A DNA stretch of 64,000 bases from a virus. The notes beneath the pieces were generated by a model that saw only the letters and a list, made by a program, of their open reading frames with translations, was not told the origin of the DNA and made no database searches. The position numbers and the translations under genes are program-made. The stretch covers positions 124,001 through 188,000 of the IMG/VR virus record IMGVR_UViG_3300030419_004471. One strand, given 5' to 3'. This document shows positions 32,747 to 41,780 of this stretch, piece after piece; positions within the stretch are counted from its first letter, which is position 1, and the number at the start of each line of letters is the position of its first letter.

Positions 32747-32917
32747 TTATTTGTTTTCCTCTACAGACGCTTTTCTATAATCTGTAACTAATTTTTTAAT
32801 TTCACCAATAGCTTTTCTTGCTCTTGATTTAGCTGCTTTTGATGTTCCATTGTGTTCTAATTCGAATTGTGTGTACAATTCTTTAATTTGTTCGAAAAGT
32901 TCCTGTGATTTTGCCAT
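32747..32917 (-). CDS. Histone H1-like (Hc1-type) small protein
   Basis: A 56-aa protein starting MAKSQELFEQIKELYTQFEL and followed by SKAAKSRARKAIGEIKKL. This pattern of an acidic helix then a Lys/Arg-rich helix with xxAAxxRxRKAxxEIKxL is that of the histone H1-like proteins of Bacteroidota, which bind DNA. A clear AAAGGAG Shine-Dalgarno lies upstream of the ATG. It sits in the gap after the helicase gene and before nrdB, and is too short for ordinary gene calling. Role in packaging or modulating phage or host chromatin is inference. Confidence 0.7.
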   Translation of the reverse strand: MAKSQELFEQIKELYTQFELEHNGTSKAAKSRARKAIGEIKKLVTDYRKASVEENK

Positions 32918-32945
32918 AATTTATTTCTCCTTTTAATTTAAGTTC

Positions 32946-32984
32946 GGTGAATATAACTATTGTATATATTTAAAAAAATTCACC
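32946..32984 (-). repeat. Inverted repeat with 7-bp arms before H1-like gene
   Basis: GGTGAAT and ATTCACC, 25 nt apart, enclosing AT-rich bases with TATATACA. It shares TTGGT and TATATACAA with the repeat at 8879-8912, so the two may be related operator-type sites. The rest of the gap holds nothing recognised. Confidence 0.45.
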
Positions 32985-33011
32985 AATGTTATTTATTTTT
33001 GTAACTTTTTT

Positions 33012-34373
33012 CTAAAAGTTCATACTCTCCACATATTTCTTATGTAATAATTGCTTCCTTTCTATGTTTCCACTAGCGGATTCTTTAGTAGAAAGTATCC
33101 CTTCGGCTGAAGTTCCTTCGTAAACTTCTATGAATCCTGTATTAGTATCCATCTTACAAGGGAATGTTATTCCATCAGGTCCGAATCTGTTTTTCATAAT
33201 GTGAGCTCTTGCAGTATTATTCAATTTATCTTTTGATTTTCTACTCCAACTCATAATGAAATCAGCATTCATAACTTTTGCATAAGAGTCTGAAATTTTA
33301 TCTGCTTCTATAACTTCTGAATCAATTGCTGAACGATTAGTTTGAGATGCTGTCCATATTGGAATACCATATTCACCACTTAATCCTCTTAAGTCAATAT
33401 AAACACCACCTTGCTCAGCGTATGTTGAATCAGTTTTATTTGAATGTGATAGTAACAAATCTGCATAATCGATTAAGATTAAATCAGGTTTATTATCTGT
33501 TGCTATCATTTTATCTATGTGTTGTGCAATCTTCTTTGAAGATACACCTTTAGGTGGGAAATATTTAATTAATAATCTTCCCTGCAATCCTTTAATTTTT
33601 TCTTTTACTTTTTCTTTATTTTCTTTAATATCAGCTGATGGTATTTTAGAAAATACAGTATCATATCTTTGTCCTACATAATGTTCTGATAATTCTAATG
33701 AATAATGAACTACACTTAATCCTTGTTTTACTGCTGATGCTCCTAATGTAGTTAGTATCCAAGTTTTACCAACACCAGATGGTGCAACTACAACTCCCAA
33801 TTCACCTGGTCCTAATCCACCATCCATTAAATCATTCACTGGTTTCCAATCGGTTGGTACGGTATCTCTTTTTACATCATCTATACGAGAATCAAAATCA
33901 TCTTTATAGTCATGTCCTAAATCAGTCTCAATACCTACTTTCATAGCTTTATCAACCAAATCTTTTATCCTATTGTAATTACCAGCTTTTAATAAATCAA
34001 CTGATGTTAATATTACCTGTTTAAGATTTTGATTTCTACAAAACGAAGTAAACTCTTTTTTAATATAATCTAAATCTACATTACCAACTTGAGTATAAAC
34101 ATGTCTAAGTTGTTCTTTAACTGTAGTTTTTAAAATTTCATTATCTAATTTAGAAACTTTTACTTTGAAAACATCCATAGTAGGAGGTTTTCTAAACTCT
34201 TCATTATAATCTATGATTTCACCAATAATCCATTTATTAGCTTCTGATTCAAAAAACTTTGGTGATACTACTTCTGAAAGTTTATCTAAGAATTTACCAT
34301 CTGTAAGTAATGCTGAAACTACTTTAGATTGGAATGAATTTCCATATTTTGATAAATTATCTATCTCTTGCAT
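33012..34373 (-). CDS. Replicative DNA helicase, DnaB/gp41-like
   Basis: A 453-aa RecA-fold helicase. The N-terminal domain (1-150) resembles the DnaB N-domain; the motor has Walker A at 198-204 (PSGVGKT), Walker B PDLILIDYADLL, and the H3/H4 region IWTASQTNRSA. It abuts the gp62-like gene (1-nt overlap). Equivalent to T4 gp41, it unwinds the lagging-strand template. No separate primase or gp59 was seen in this window. Confidence 0.88.
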   Translation of the reverse strand: MQEIDNLSKYGNSFQSKVVSALLTDGKFLDKLSEVVSPKFFESEANKWIIGEIIDYNEEFRKPPTMDVFKVKVSKLDNEILKTTVKEQLRHVYTQVGNVDLDYIKKEFTSFCRNQNLKQVILTSVDLLKAGNYNRIKDLVDKAMKVGIETDLGHDYKDDFDSRIDDVKRDTVPTDWKPVNDLMDGGLGPGELGVVVAPSGVGKTWILTTLGASAVKQGLSVVHYSLELSEHYVGQRYDTVFSKIPSADIKENKEKVKEKIKGLQGRLLIKYFPPKGVSSKKIAQHIDKMIATDNKPDLILIDYADLLLSHSNKTDSTYAEQGGVYIDLRGLSGEYGIPIWTASQTNRSAIDSEVIEADKISDSYAKVMNADFIMSWSRKSKDKLNNTARAHIMKNRFGPDGITFPCKMDTNTGFIEVYEGTSAEGILSTKESASGNIERKQLLHKKYVESMNF

Positions 34374-34822
34374 TAAACTTTTAGTTTAAGTTTTGTTATT
34401 TGTTTCTTCTCTGTTCCGTATTTTTCGCAGATATATTTAATGTGTTCTCTGCCTTCTCTAGTAGAATAAAGTATTTCTAAATATTCATTTGCTTCTTTTT
34501 TTGAACATTCATAATCTACACAAACCAAATCTACTAACCAATCCTCATACTTTTGTGATTTTTTCCCCTTTACATATCTAAGATAATGCCTCCCCTTTGG
34601 TATGATACCAATGTATGCTAAATATAATGCTTTCGGAGGAAGAGCTTGTGTATATGGTTGTAGTTCCGCTATTAAATCAATCCAATCTGGATTCATTGAA
34701 AGAAACCTATGAATCATATAATTTGACCAACTCTTCAAATCTTCGTCCTCTAACTTATCGAAATATTTAGGGTCTTGATATTGTGTTATCGCTTTTATGT
34801 GGTCAAATAATCCTTTAGCCAT
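34373..34822 (-). CDS. Clamp-loader small subunit, gp62-like
   Basis: A 149-aa protein with SWSNYMIHRFLSMNP and IPKGRHYLRYVKGKK, the same sequence elements that occur in gp62 proteins (an NRxLS-like start and a lysine/Gly-rich strand). Location next to the clamp loader and helicase genes, and the short size, match T4 gp62, which binds gp44 to form the clamp loader. Sequence similarity is weak, so the assignment leans on position. Confidence 0.6.
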   Translation of the reverse strand: MAKGLFDHIKAITQYQDPKYFDKLEDEDLKSWSNYMIHRFLSMNPDWIDLIAELQPYTQALPPKALYLAYIGIIPKGRHYLRYVKGKKSQKYEDWLVDLVCVDYECSKKEANEYLEILYSTREGREHIKYICEKYGTEKKQITKLKLKV

Positions 34823-35105
34823 TCTTCTTAGTGTCTATTTTTTTATCCAAGTGTTTAATCTCTTCAGGTAATAATTGCTCATTTAAAGCCCCACATTCAC
34901 CACAAAGATAAACGTCAATTGGTATCATCACATCTTGCGCTGTACCAGTAATTAAACGAGATATTGTTCTAAGCTTTACACCTGGTAAAAATACATCATA
35001 ACCACATTCAGTACATACCATTGGTTTTGATGTTTTTAAATCTATTTTAGGTTGTTGTTGAGGTGTGTTTCCTGCTCCTCCTGCAGTTCCTATAATTTTT
35101 GCCAT
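34815..35105 (-). CDS. Zinc-ribbon protein
   Basis: A 96-aa protein with two Cys pairs: CTECGYD and CGECGAL spaced by about 40 residues, a classic zinc ribbon. The N-terminus is GGAGNTPQQQPKID, disordered. It lies between gp44-like and gp62-like genes and overlaps gp62 by 8 nt, so it is likely part of the replication machinery. Similar zinc-ribbon genes occur among marine T4-type phage replisomes. Role unknown. Confidence 0.65.
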   Translation of the reverse strand: MAKIIGTAGGAGNTPQQQPKIDLKTSKPMVCTECGYDVFLPGVKLRTISRLITGTAQDVMIPIDVYLCGECGALNEQLLPEEIKHLDKKIDTKKNG

Positions 35106-35106
35106 A

Positions 35107-36057
35107 TTATTTGTTTATCGTTGATAAAATGTTTAGTATCGTAGCCATAAAGGGTATTTCCTTATCGACTGCTAAAGCATCTCTATGTTGACCTTCTGCT
35201 AATACCAAAATTACTCCACTAACCTTACCTGAAGCATATTCATCTACCTTTTCATAGAGTACTGAATACATTTCTGTAAAATCTTGCATTTTAGAATCCG
35301 CAACCATCTGCCTTATTTTCATATATTTATTCCTACTATCATCTGATGATTTAAGAATATCTAATATTTTAGTTTTGAAATCAGAATCCATCAAATCATT
35401 TTTAGAAAGTTTTAACTCACCCTTAACAGAATTAAGTTGACAAGTATTTATTACTTTTCTTATATCAGGATATGATGAATCTATGATAGGAACTAAATCC
35501 TTTACATCATATTTTATTTCTTCGGAACTAAGTATCTTATCTAATTGTACTGCAACTTCTTTTTTAGAAGGTGGTACAATTTGGAATGTTTGACATCTAC
35601 TTTGAATTGGGTCAATTATCTTCTCAACATAATTACAGGTCAAAATAAACCTACAATGTTTTGAAAATGTTTCCATAAGATTTCTTAATATAGCTTGTGC
35701 ATTTGGAGTCATATAATCAAACTCATCCAATATAACAATCTTATATTTCTTAAATCCTTGTGATGATGCAAAGTTCTTAACTTTATTTCTAACTGTATCT
35801 ACATTGTTTTCATCAGATGCATTTATAATCATATAATCACATTCAATTGATTTAACAATGAGTTTAGCCAAAGTTGTTTTACCAGTACCAGCTTTACCAA
35901 AAAGTAAAAGGTGTGGAACATCTGATGTTTCCAAATATCCTGCAACCTTTTCCTTTAGATGTTCATTACCAACATAATCATCTAATTTTACGGGTCTATA
36001 TTTCTCTACCCATAATGAATTATCTATTGTTTCTTCTGTTTGTTCGAAAAATCCCAT
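35107..36057 (-). CDS. Clamp loader large subunit, gp44/RFC-like
   Basis: A 316-aa AAA+ ATPase: Walker A FGKAGTGKTTL (about 54-64), Walker B VILDEFD, sensor-1 LTCNYVEK and the SRCQTF motif. It matches T4 gp44 and loads the clamp encoded at 37279-37974. The gene abuts its neighbours by 1-2 nt and stands in the T4-type order (clamp, loader, small subunit). Confidence 0.92.
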   Translation of the reverse strand: MGFFEQTEETIDNSLWVEKYRPVKLDDYVGNEHLKEKVAGYLETSDVPHLLLFGKAGTGKTTLAKLIVKSIECDYMIINASDENNVDTVRNKVKNFASSQGFKKYKIVILDEFDYMTPNAQAILRNLMETFSKHCRFILTCNYVEKIIDPIQSRCQTFQIVPPSKKEVAVQLDKILSSEEIKYDVKDLVPIIDSSYPDIRKVINTCQLNSVKGELKLSKNDLMDSDFKTKILDILKSSDDSRNKYMKIRQMVADSKMQDFTEMYSVLYEKVDEYASGKVSGVILVLAEGQHRDALAVDKEIPFMATILNILSTINK

Positions 36058-36058
36058 A

Positions 36059-37279
36059 TTATCTTCCTACTTCTTTTAAATAATTGTTTTTCATTGTTTC
36101 CCAATCCATACCAATAGCATCTATATAAAATAAATGTTCTGGTTTCAATCGATTAGAATCATATAACTTTGTATATCTTTTTATGGCTTGTCTTTTCCAC
36201 CACTTATTAATGTAATCAACTCCCTCTTCAAACTTCTTTTTCATCTTTAAATCTTTTTCTTCAATTTCTGAACGAAGAAATTCTGGTCCGTTTTCATACA
36301 TCATAGCAAGATACACTCCTCTTTTGAATCCGTGATGGTAATCAGCTGCTCTGATACCACATTCTTTAAAGATTCTTCCTAAAATCTTTTGTTTAATACC
36401 ACTAACAGGTCCTTGTCGTTGAGATTCAGCTCCATACATATTAGCTCCGTTTCTTTTTCTTTCTTCTGTAATATGTTCTTTATACCAATCCTCTCTGTTT
36501 TCTTTTAACCATTGGTGCCACGGGTCATAAAATTTATCATCAGGTTTAATTGCTATCTTACCAGCAGATTCCCCTAATGTTTTAAAATGTGGAATACCAT
36601 TATATTGAGAATGAATACCATATAAAGAAGTTGTACCAACACCAATTAGAGTTTGTCCATATTTCTTTTTCCAAAAATCTCTAATTTCAGGTACAGTAGT
36701 CATCATCGCTGTAAGTTTACCACCTAAGAAATTATATCCTAATGGTTGTGTACATACTATCGTAGAAGCGATTGTTGTATAATTTAACTTACCCTTTTTA
36801 AACTTATCTTCTTTATTCCATCCTATGTATTTATCTCTAACACCCATCGATGTAACATCAGATGCTAAAGATATCATACCCAGCAATTTACCACTTTTCT
36901 TATCCTTAACAAAAACTTTAACATTTCTACCAGGGTTAGCTGTCCAACTCATTGTATGAATCATCTTTCTAAGATGTGTCCATTTTGTAGCTTCTTTAGT
37001 ATCTTCTACAATTTCAACGTATGGTTCTAACTCTTCAATTTCTTTTATTGTAAGTTCTTTATCATTAATATCTGTAGGTCTCCATTGCCAATCATAATAA
37101 GATGCTATAGCAGATTTATCTCTAATCATAGAATCTCCTTGCAACTCTACCCACTTTTTATATAAAGTTTGTTCCTCTACAGACATCTGCATAAGATAGT
37201 CCATATTCTCAATGAGCTTTTTCTTCTCATCTTCGAATACAAATTGAGGTTTAGCTGGTTCGGTATCCCAAAAACTCAT
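36059..37279 (-). CDS. DruA-like (DUF4338) protein
   Basis: A 406-aa protein whose middle (about 100-240) matches the DUF4338 domain: LGMISLASDV, Arg148-Asp-Lys-Tyr-Ile-Gly-Trp154, VCTQPLGYNFLGGKL and YNGIPHFKTLGESAG. DUF4338 is the DruA component of the Druantia anti-phage defence system and its core is thought to have a GNAT-like fold. It lies between the clamp and clamp-loader genes with a 1-nt spacing, a place where it would be co-expressed with replication. Function in a phage is unknown; DNA modification is an attractive guess given the two Mom-like genes. Confidence 0.65.
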   Translation of the reverse strand: MSFWDTEPAKPQFVFEDEKKKLIENMDYLMQMSVEEQTLYKKWVELQGDSMIRDKSAIASYYDWQWRPTDINDKELTIKEIEELEPYVEIVEDTKEATKWTHLRKMIHTMSWTANPGRNVKVFVKDKKSGKLLGMISLASDVTSMGVRDKYIGWNKEDKFKKGKLNYTTIASTIVCTQPLGYNFLGGKLTAMMTTVPEIRDFWKKKYGQTLIGVGTTSLYGIHSQYNGIPHFKTLGESAGKIAIKPDDKFYDPWHQWLKENREDWYKEHITEERKRNGANMYGAESQRQGPVSGIKQKILGRIFKECGIRAADYHHGFKRGVYLAMMYENGPEFLRSEIEEKDLKMKKKFEEGVDYINKWWKRQAIKRYTKLYDSNRLKPEHLFYIDAIGMDWETMKNNYLKEVGR

Positions 37280-37974
37280 TACTTAATCTCTACTAAATAA
37301 TAATTTGATGTATAATCTCCGTCCTCAAATGAAAGATGTGCTAATCCTTTAGATGAAATTTTTAATGAAGATGATTTTGAACCTTTGTTAGCTATAAGAA
37401 TAGCTTTTAGATATTTAGCTGAAAATGCTATAGGTTTTATATCATTATCACATTTACAATTAACATCAATACTAATTCTATTTGAATTAATTGATGAATA
37501 ACCTAAAATGATTTCACCTTTGTTTTTTGTACAAGTAAAAGTAAATGTATCTGCATCTGCTAATGCTCCTTTTGATTTGATAAATTTATTTACAAACTCA
37601 TCATCTAATGTTACCTCAGAATCAAATTCAGGTAATGCCTTTAAATCAGGTACAGCAGGTATAACAGATGGAGCAGCTAGCATATATTGTACTTTCGTAC
37701 CCTTATCACTAAATTTAAGAGCTCCTGTTACCTCTTCTACTTTTATTGATGAATCTAATACACTTAACAATCCTCTCAATTGAGAAGTTGTATAAATACC
37801 AAATTCACCACTAGGAAACTCACTATCTTTCACAGATACGTTTCCTAATAATGTCTTATCATCAGAAATCATTCTGACTGACATTGAATCATCAGTAGAG
37901 TTCATCATTACTGATTCAACCTCGCCACCGAGATTATATCGATTTATGAACCCATCTAATTTTAATTTTTCCAT
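37279..37974 (-). CDS. Sliding clamp, gp45-like
   Basis: A 231-aa protein with the fold and size of a T4 gp45 clamp (228 aa): repeated beta motifs, SMSVRMISDDKTLLGNV, and KYLKAILIANKGSKSSSLKIS near the end. It precedes the DruA-like and loader genes and has a strong promoter at 38006-38037 plus an AGGA site. Confers processivity on PolB. Confidence 0.85.
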   Translation of the reverse strand: MEKLKLDGFINRYNLGGEVESVMMNSTDDSMSVRMISDDKTLLGNVSVKDSEFPSGEFGIYTTSQLRGLLSVLDSSIKVEEVTGALKFSDKGTKVQYMLAAPSVIPAVPDLKALPEFDSEVTLDDEFVNKFIKSKGALADADTFTFTCTKNKGEIILGYSSINSNRISIDVNCKCDNDIKPIAFSAKYLKAILIANKGSKSSSLKISSKGLAHLSFEDGDYTSNYYLVEIK

Positions 37975-38005
37975 AATTATCCTTTTATTAATTTATTTAT
38001 TGTTA

Positions 38006-38037
38006 CAAATATACGAAAAATTCCTGAGAAATCCAAA
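38006..38037 (-). promoter_or_regulatory. Promoter, -33/-7 class, for sliding clamp
   Basis: TTTGGAT, 17-nt spacer, TATATTTG, a perfect -7 box. About 31 nt leader with an AGGA site before the clamp ATG. Confidence 0.85.
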
Positions 38038-39084
38038 TTATTTCGTAATTATATTTCCAAAAGTATCCCTCAACCAATCATTAAAATTTTTACCAAATGC
38101 ATCAGTAACCTTATATTTTACTAATGTTTTCATAATATCTAATTTATTGATTGGATTTACTTCTTCATCATATCTATCTAAGATATTCATCTTAATGTTA
38201 CCACTAATATCTGGGTCATGCAATTGCATCAATTCTCTATTCATTAAGATTTGTTCTTTTGAATTTAATATCTCATCATAAATTTTAAGCTTTCCTTTCT
38301 TTTCATCAGCTAATTTTAATAAATCTTCAACTGATATTTTTTTATTTTCTGTAATTTCAGGAAATCTTTTAACTAATGTTTTAATACCACATCCGTGAAC
38401 ACCTGGTATATTATCTGAAGTATCACCATCTAATACTCTAAATAGTAATAAATTTTTAGATTCAATACCATATTCTTCCTTTACCAACTCTTTGTTGTAA
38501 AGTTTCTTTTTGGTAGGAGACCAAACGATGGTCGTATCATCTACTAATTGTAGGAAATCCTTATCAGTAGACATAACCACCGCTTGTTCGTTCTCTTTAA
38601 GAAGTTGGGTACTAATGTACGCCATTACATCATCCGCTTCACAACCATCGTAAATCATTGTTGTAATAGGTAAATAATTTAAGATATCAGCTAACCAAAC
38701 GAATTGTCTCTTCATTGATTCTCTTTCATCTTCTTCATTCATCAAATCAGCATATTGTCTATTGACTCTTAACTTATTTTTTGAACGTTCTGATTTATAC
38801 CCACTAAATCTTTTCTTTCTTTTCTGAGAACCTCCCTTACCATCAAAAACTACAATGACTCTTGTCGGTTGAGTGTTTCTAATCGCATAACCTATTGATT
38901 TCAGAACACCAGTTACACCACCAACGTGGTCACCATCATCATTCATTGTAGGAATGGATGACCAGCATCTGATAAATGTATTTAAACCATCGATAATTAG
39001 AACTCGGTCATTTCGTTTCCTATCGATATTTTGGTCGTGTGCTCTTTCAACCGAATTAAGTATGTCTTTGTAGAGTTTCTTCAT
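38038..39084 (-). CDS. 5'-3' exonuclease / RNase H, T4 rnh-like
   Basis: A 348-aa FEN/RNase H-type nuclease with the acidic cluster: LIIDGLNTFIR (about 28-38), VVFDGKGG, EADDVMAY, STDKDFLQL and DGDTSDNIPGV. This layout equals T4 RNase H and other 5'-nucleases that remove RNA primers. It overlaps the small gene upstream by 1 nt. Confidence 0.88.
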   Translation of the reverse strand: MKKLYKDILNSVERAHDQNIDRKRNDRVLIIDGLNTFIRCWSSIPTMNDDGDHVGGVTGVLKSIGYAIRNTQPTRVIVVFDGKGGSQKRKKRFSGYKSERSKNKLRVNRQYADLMNEEDERESMKRQFVWLADILNYLPITTMIYDGCEADDVMAYISTQLLKENEQAVVMSTDKDFLQLVDDTTIVWSPTKKKLYNKELVKEEYGIESKNLLLFRVLDGDTSDNIPGVHGCGIKTLVKRFPEITENKKISVEDLLKLADEKKGKLKIYDEILNSKEQILMNRELMQLHDPDISGNIKMNILDRYDEEVNPINKLDIMKTLVKYKVTDAFGKNFNDWLRDTFGNIITK

Positions 39085-39317
39085 TAAAGTACTTCTTTTG
39101 TTGTTGAAAAATACTTTTCTAATGTTTCTAATCTCTCATCAGCAGATGCTAATAACTTTAAAGCTTGTGTTGCATTATCCCAAAAATCTTTTGTGGAATG
39201 GTCTCCGATTCCAGCAGGAAAGTTTTTCAGTAAATCCAATGATAACAAAGCTTTGTTCTTATCAGCTTCAGCTTCTGATTTTAACATGTCAAATATTCTT
39301 TTATCTATTTTTGCCAT
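39084..39317 (-). CDS. Hypothetical small helical protein
   Basis: A 77-aa protein beginning MAKIDKRIFDMLKSEAEADK; it is highly helical with acidic stretches. Start ATG at 39317 was preferred to an upstream ATG at 39335 because the upstream gene ends at 39322. It lies between recombination and exonuclease genes, perhaps a small partner of the replisome. No family recognised. Confidence 0.6.
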   Translation of the reverse strand: MAKIDKRIFDMLKSEAEADKNKALLSLDLLKNFPAGIGDHSTKDFWDNATQALKLLASADERLETLEKYFSTTKEVL

Positions 39318-39321
39318 AATT

Positions 39322-40443
39322 TTAATCATTTTCACCAGGTAACTCAGTATCTACTTCCATAGCATCTATATCTAATGTATCTGATTTGTATTGAAGTATT
39401 GTTGATTCACATATCTTTTTGTAAATCTGGTCTCTAACTTCTTCTCTATCATCCATCAATTCGATAAAATCCTTAGATTGAAACTTTAGTTCTTCACCAG
39501 TTTCAGTATCTATGTAAGTGTACCAAGCGCCAGCTTGTTTTACTAATTTATTATCTTTCATTACTCGTAACCAAGAACCATAGTTATCAATACCTCTATC
39601 GAAGTAGATTTCAAAATCAGCCGCTCTTAAAGGTGGCCCCATTCGATTCTTTATTACTTGACATCTCACTTTCATACCAACAACCTTATCCAATCCATTC
39701 ACTTTCATTTTGATTTGCCCCATTCCCTTCAATCTCAGTCTAACTGAAGAGTGGAAAGCTAGTGCTTTACCACCTGAAGTAGTCCAAGGGTCACCAAACA
39801 TTGCGTTCATTTTTTGTCTAAGTTGATTAGTAAATACTAATGAAATTTTCTGTCTACCAATCATATTGGTAATCTTTCTCATCGCCTTAGAAATAATAAT
39901 AGCTTTATCTGTAGCATATCCATCTTTATTATAATCAGCTGCTAACTCATTCTTAGTTGAAGCTGCTGCTACTGAATCTACTACGATTGTAACTAATTTA
40001 TCTCTTGAGGTTTGTCTTACCTTTTCAATGATAGTTTCACAATAATCAAAGATTTGTTCAACAGAATCCGCTGATACATAAAGAAGTTTAGAAACATCAA
40101 CACCGATAGCTTCTAAAAATTCTCTACTTACTGCAGTTTCGGTATCAATTAATACAGCTACACCACCTTGCTTTTGTGTTTCAGCAAGACAATGAGCAGA
40201 TACTAATGATTTACCACTCTGTTCCAAACCTGTAATCTCTGTAATTCTACCAACAGGCAACCCACCATATGGGCGATTAGAAATTGCAACATCCAACATA
40301 GCACATCCAGTCGAAATCCAACCCTCAACATTTGTGGGTGCTTCATCCGAATCAAGGAAAAATGCTACCTTCTGGTCTTTCGCTGATTTATTCAGCTCGC
40401 CAGCTAGAATATCTGCTAGTTCTAATTCTTTTTTCTTTGCCAT
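39322..40443 (-). CDS. uvsX: Recombinase, UvsX/RecA-like
   Basis: A 373-aa RecA-type ATPase: Walker A GLEQSGKSL (about 69-77), a YVSADS strand, LVTIVVDSVAAASTKNE Walker B, LVFTNQLRQKM and the DNA-binding loops (MFGDPWTTSGGKALAFHSS). Matches T4 UvsX in length (about 390) and layout. Performs strand exchange for recombination-dependent replication and repair. Ends with an acidic tail (EVDTELPGEND). Confidence 0.92.
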   Translation of the reverse strand: MAKKKELELADILAGELNKSAKDQKVAFFLDSDEAPTNVEGWISTGCAMLDVAISNRPYGGLPVGRITEITGLEQSGKSLVSAHCLAETQKQGGVAVLIDTETAVSREFLEAIGVDVSKLLYVSADSVEQIFDYCETIIEKVRQTSRDKLVTIVVDSVAAASTKNELAADYNKDGYATDKAIIISKAMRKITNMIGRQKISLVFTNQLRQKMNAMFGDPWTTSGGKALAFHSSVRLRLKGMGQIKMKVNGLDKVVGMKVRCQVIKNRMGPPLRAADFEIYFDRGIDNYGSWLRVMKDNKLVKQAGAWYTYIDTETGEELKFQSKDFIELMDDREEVRDQIYKKICESTILQYKSDTLDIDAMEVDTELPGEND

Positions 40444-40456
40444 TTAGTTTTTAATA

Positions 40457-41284
40457 TTATTTGTTAAACAAATCATCAAATGCAGCCGCAACATCATCAG
40501 TTTTCTTAGATGTTTTTGGTTTATCATCAGTATCAAATGGTAAATCATCAACTTCTTTTTCTGATTTAACCTCTTTGTTTGATAATGTTTCCTCAGCTAC
40601 TGAAGGTTCACCATCTTCATTTTTATCTGAAGTTGGATTTAACCATCCTTCTAATACTGCTTTTAATTCATCATAAGATAATTCTGAATATAAATCAGTA
40701 ATTTCAGTTTGAGTTTCTAAAAATTTAGTAACATCTTCAGCTTTATCAGATAATGCACTTTGATTTGGTTTAACTCTAATAGTTGTAACAGGATATGAAG
40801 TTCCTGCTTCTTCGGCAGATTGGTATTCTATAGTAATATCTCTACCCGTTTTAGGGTCTGTTATATCACCATAATCTGGGTCTGCTATATATCCAAGAAT
40901 TTCTTGATATACAGTTTTACCGAATCCCCAAAATTTGATTCCTTCTCCTTCTTGTCCTCTCACTAAAATAGGAACGAAAGTTCTTAATTTCGGCTCCATC
41001 TGCTTAGCAGCTTTCCAATCTTCCTTATCACCCATTCTTTTCAATCTATCAGCAAACTCAACTATAGGGTCAGGTCTACCAAATGATTGTGGTGAGAGAT
41101 AAGTTTTATTATTAATGTTGTAGTGAAAATACAATTCGATGAAAGGATTATCTTTTTCGAATTTGTAGGGAACGATTCTGACTTGATGTTTACCAGGTGT
41201 TGGTTTCCATAGATTGTCAGACTTCTTTTGTGTGTTTTGTAGTTTGTTCAGTCTACCTCTGATTGCGTCAATATTAATTGCCAT
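40457..41284 (-). CDS. Single-stranded DNA-binding protein, gp32-like
   Basis: A 275-aa protein with the gp32 pattern: a lysine-rich N-terminus, the core KHQVRIVPYKFEKDNPFIELYFHYN, and an acidic C-terminal tail ending in DDVAAAFDDLFNK that in gp32 recruits partners. It is missing the four zinc ligands in a clear order, so may be a zinc-less variant. AAAGGAG lies 6 nt before the ATG, suggesting high expression. Confidence 0.85.
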   Translation of the reverse strand: MAINIDAIRGRLNKLQNTQKKSDNLWKPTPGKHQVRIVPYKFEKDNPFIELYFHYNINNKTYLSPQSFGRPDPIVEFADRLKRMGDKEDWKAAKQMEPKLRTFVPILVRGQEGEGIKFWGFGKTVYQEILGYIADPDYGDITDPKTGRDITIEYQSAEEAGTSYPVTTIRVKPNQSALSDKAEDVTKFLETQTEITDLYSELSYDELKAVLEGWLNPTSDKNEDGEPSVAEETLSNKEVKSEKEVDDLPFDTDDKPKTSKKTDDVAAAFDDLFNK

Positions 41285-41362
41285 AATTTACTCCTTTTAA
41301 GTGTTAATATAATTTTAAATTTTACAGTTTAGTTTGAGATGCGTTTCTTACATCCGGTGTAT

Positions 41363-41371
41363 ATATAAATA
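41363..41371 (-). promoter_or_regulatory. TATTTATAG-like box (gp32-like gene)
   Basis: TATTTATAT, 78 nt before the ATG. A TTTTTGGAA stretch lies just upstream of it, closer than in the -33/-7 class, so the element is ambiguous. Confidence 0.4.
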
Positions 41372-41415
41372 TAACAAACTTCCAAAAACCACCGATATTT
41401 TTAGAGTTTTTTTAA

Positions 41416-41760
41416 CTATTTTGCCCACTTTTTTCGGTTAACAATTTGAGAGATAACACCATAGACTGAAAGGTCTTGATATGTATCTTCTATTGCTTCA
41501 CCAACCTCATCAGGTTGACCTTTTACAACCAATTGTTTTAACCTCTGAATCTTATCGTTTTTTCTAAACCAAAGACCAGTAAGCGCAACGTTAATATCAT
41601 CCGATGATTCCAATACTGAACCTACTGATATATTATCAGGTCCATAATTTCTTTGTTTCTTACAAAATGTATCGTACATCTCATCTAATATTTTTTTAAA
41701 TTCTTGAGTTGTTGCTGGAAATTTATCCTCACAATACTCAATCGCAGTTTGTTTTTTCAT
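41416..41760 (-). CDS. Nmad1-like (DUF1599) protein
   Basis: A 114-aa all-alpha protein matching the DUF1599 family, named nucleotide modification associated domain 1 (Nmad1). Key patches are KKQRNYGPDNIS, WFRKNDKIQRLKQLV and GEAIEDTYQDLSVYGVI; the E-D pair in the last is the likely metal site. The family resembles MazG-type nucleotide hydrolases and is often associated with phage base-modification systems. It has its own promoter (41781-41812) directly abutting the polymerase stop codon. Confidence 0.75.
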   Translation of the reverse strand: MKKQTAIEYCEDKFPATTQEFKKILDEMYDTFCKKQRNYGPDNISVGSVLESSDDINVALTGLWFRKNDKIQRLKQLVVKGQPDEVGEAIEDTYQDLSVYGVISQIVNRKKWAK

Positions 41761-41780
41761 ATAATATAACTTTATTTCTA

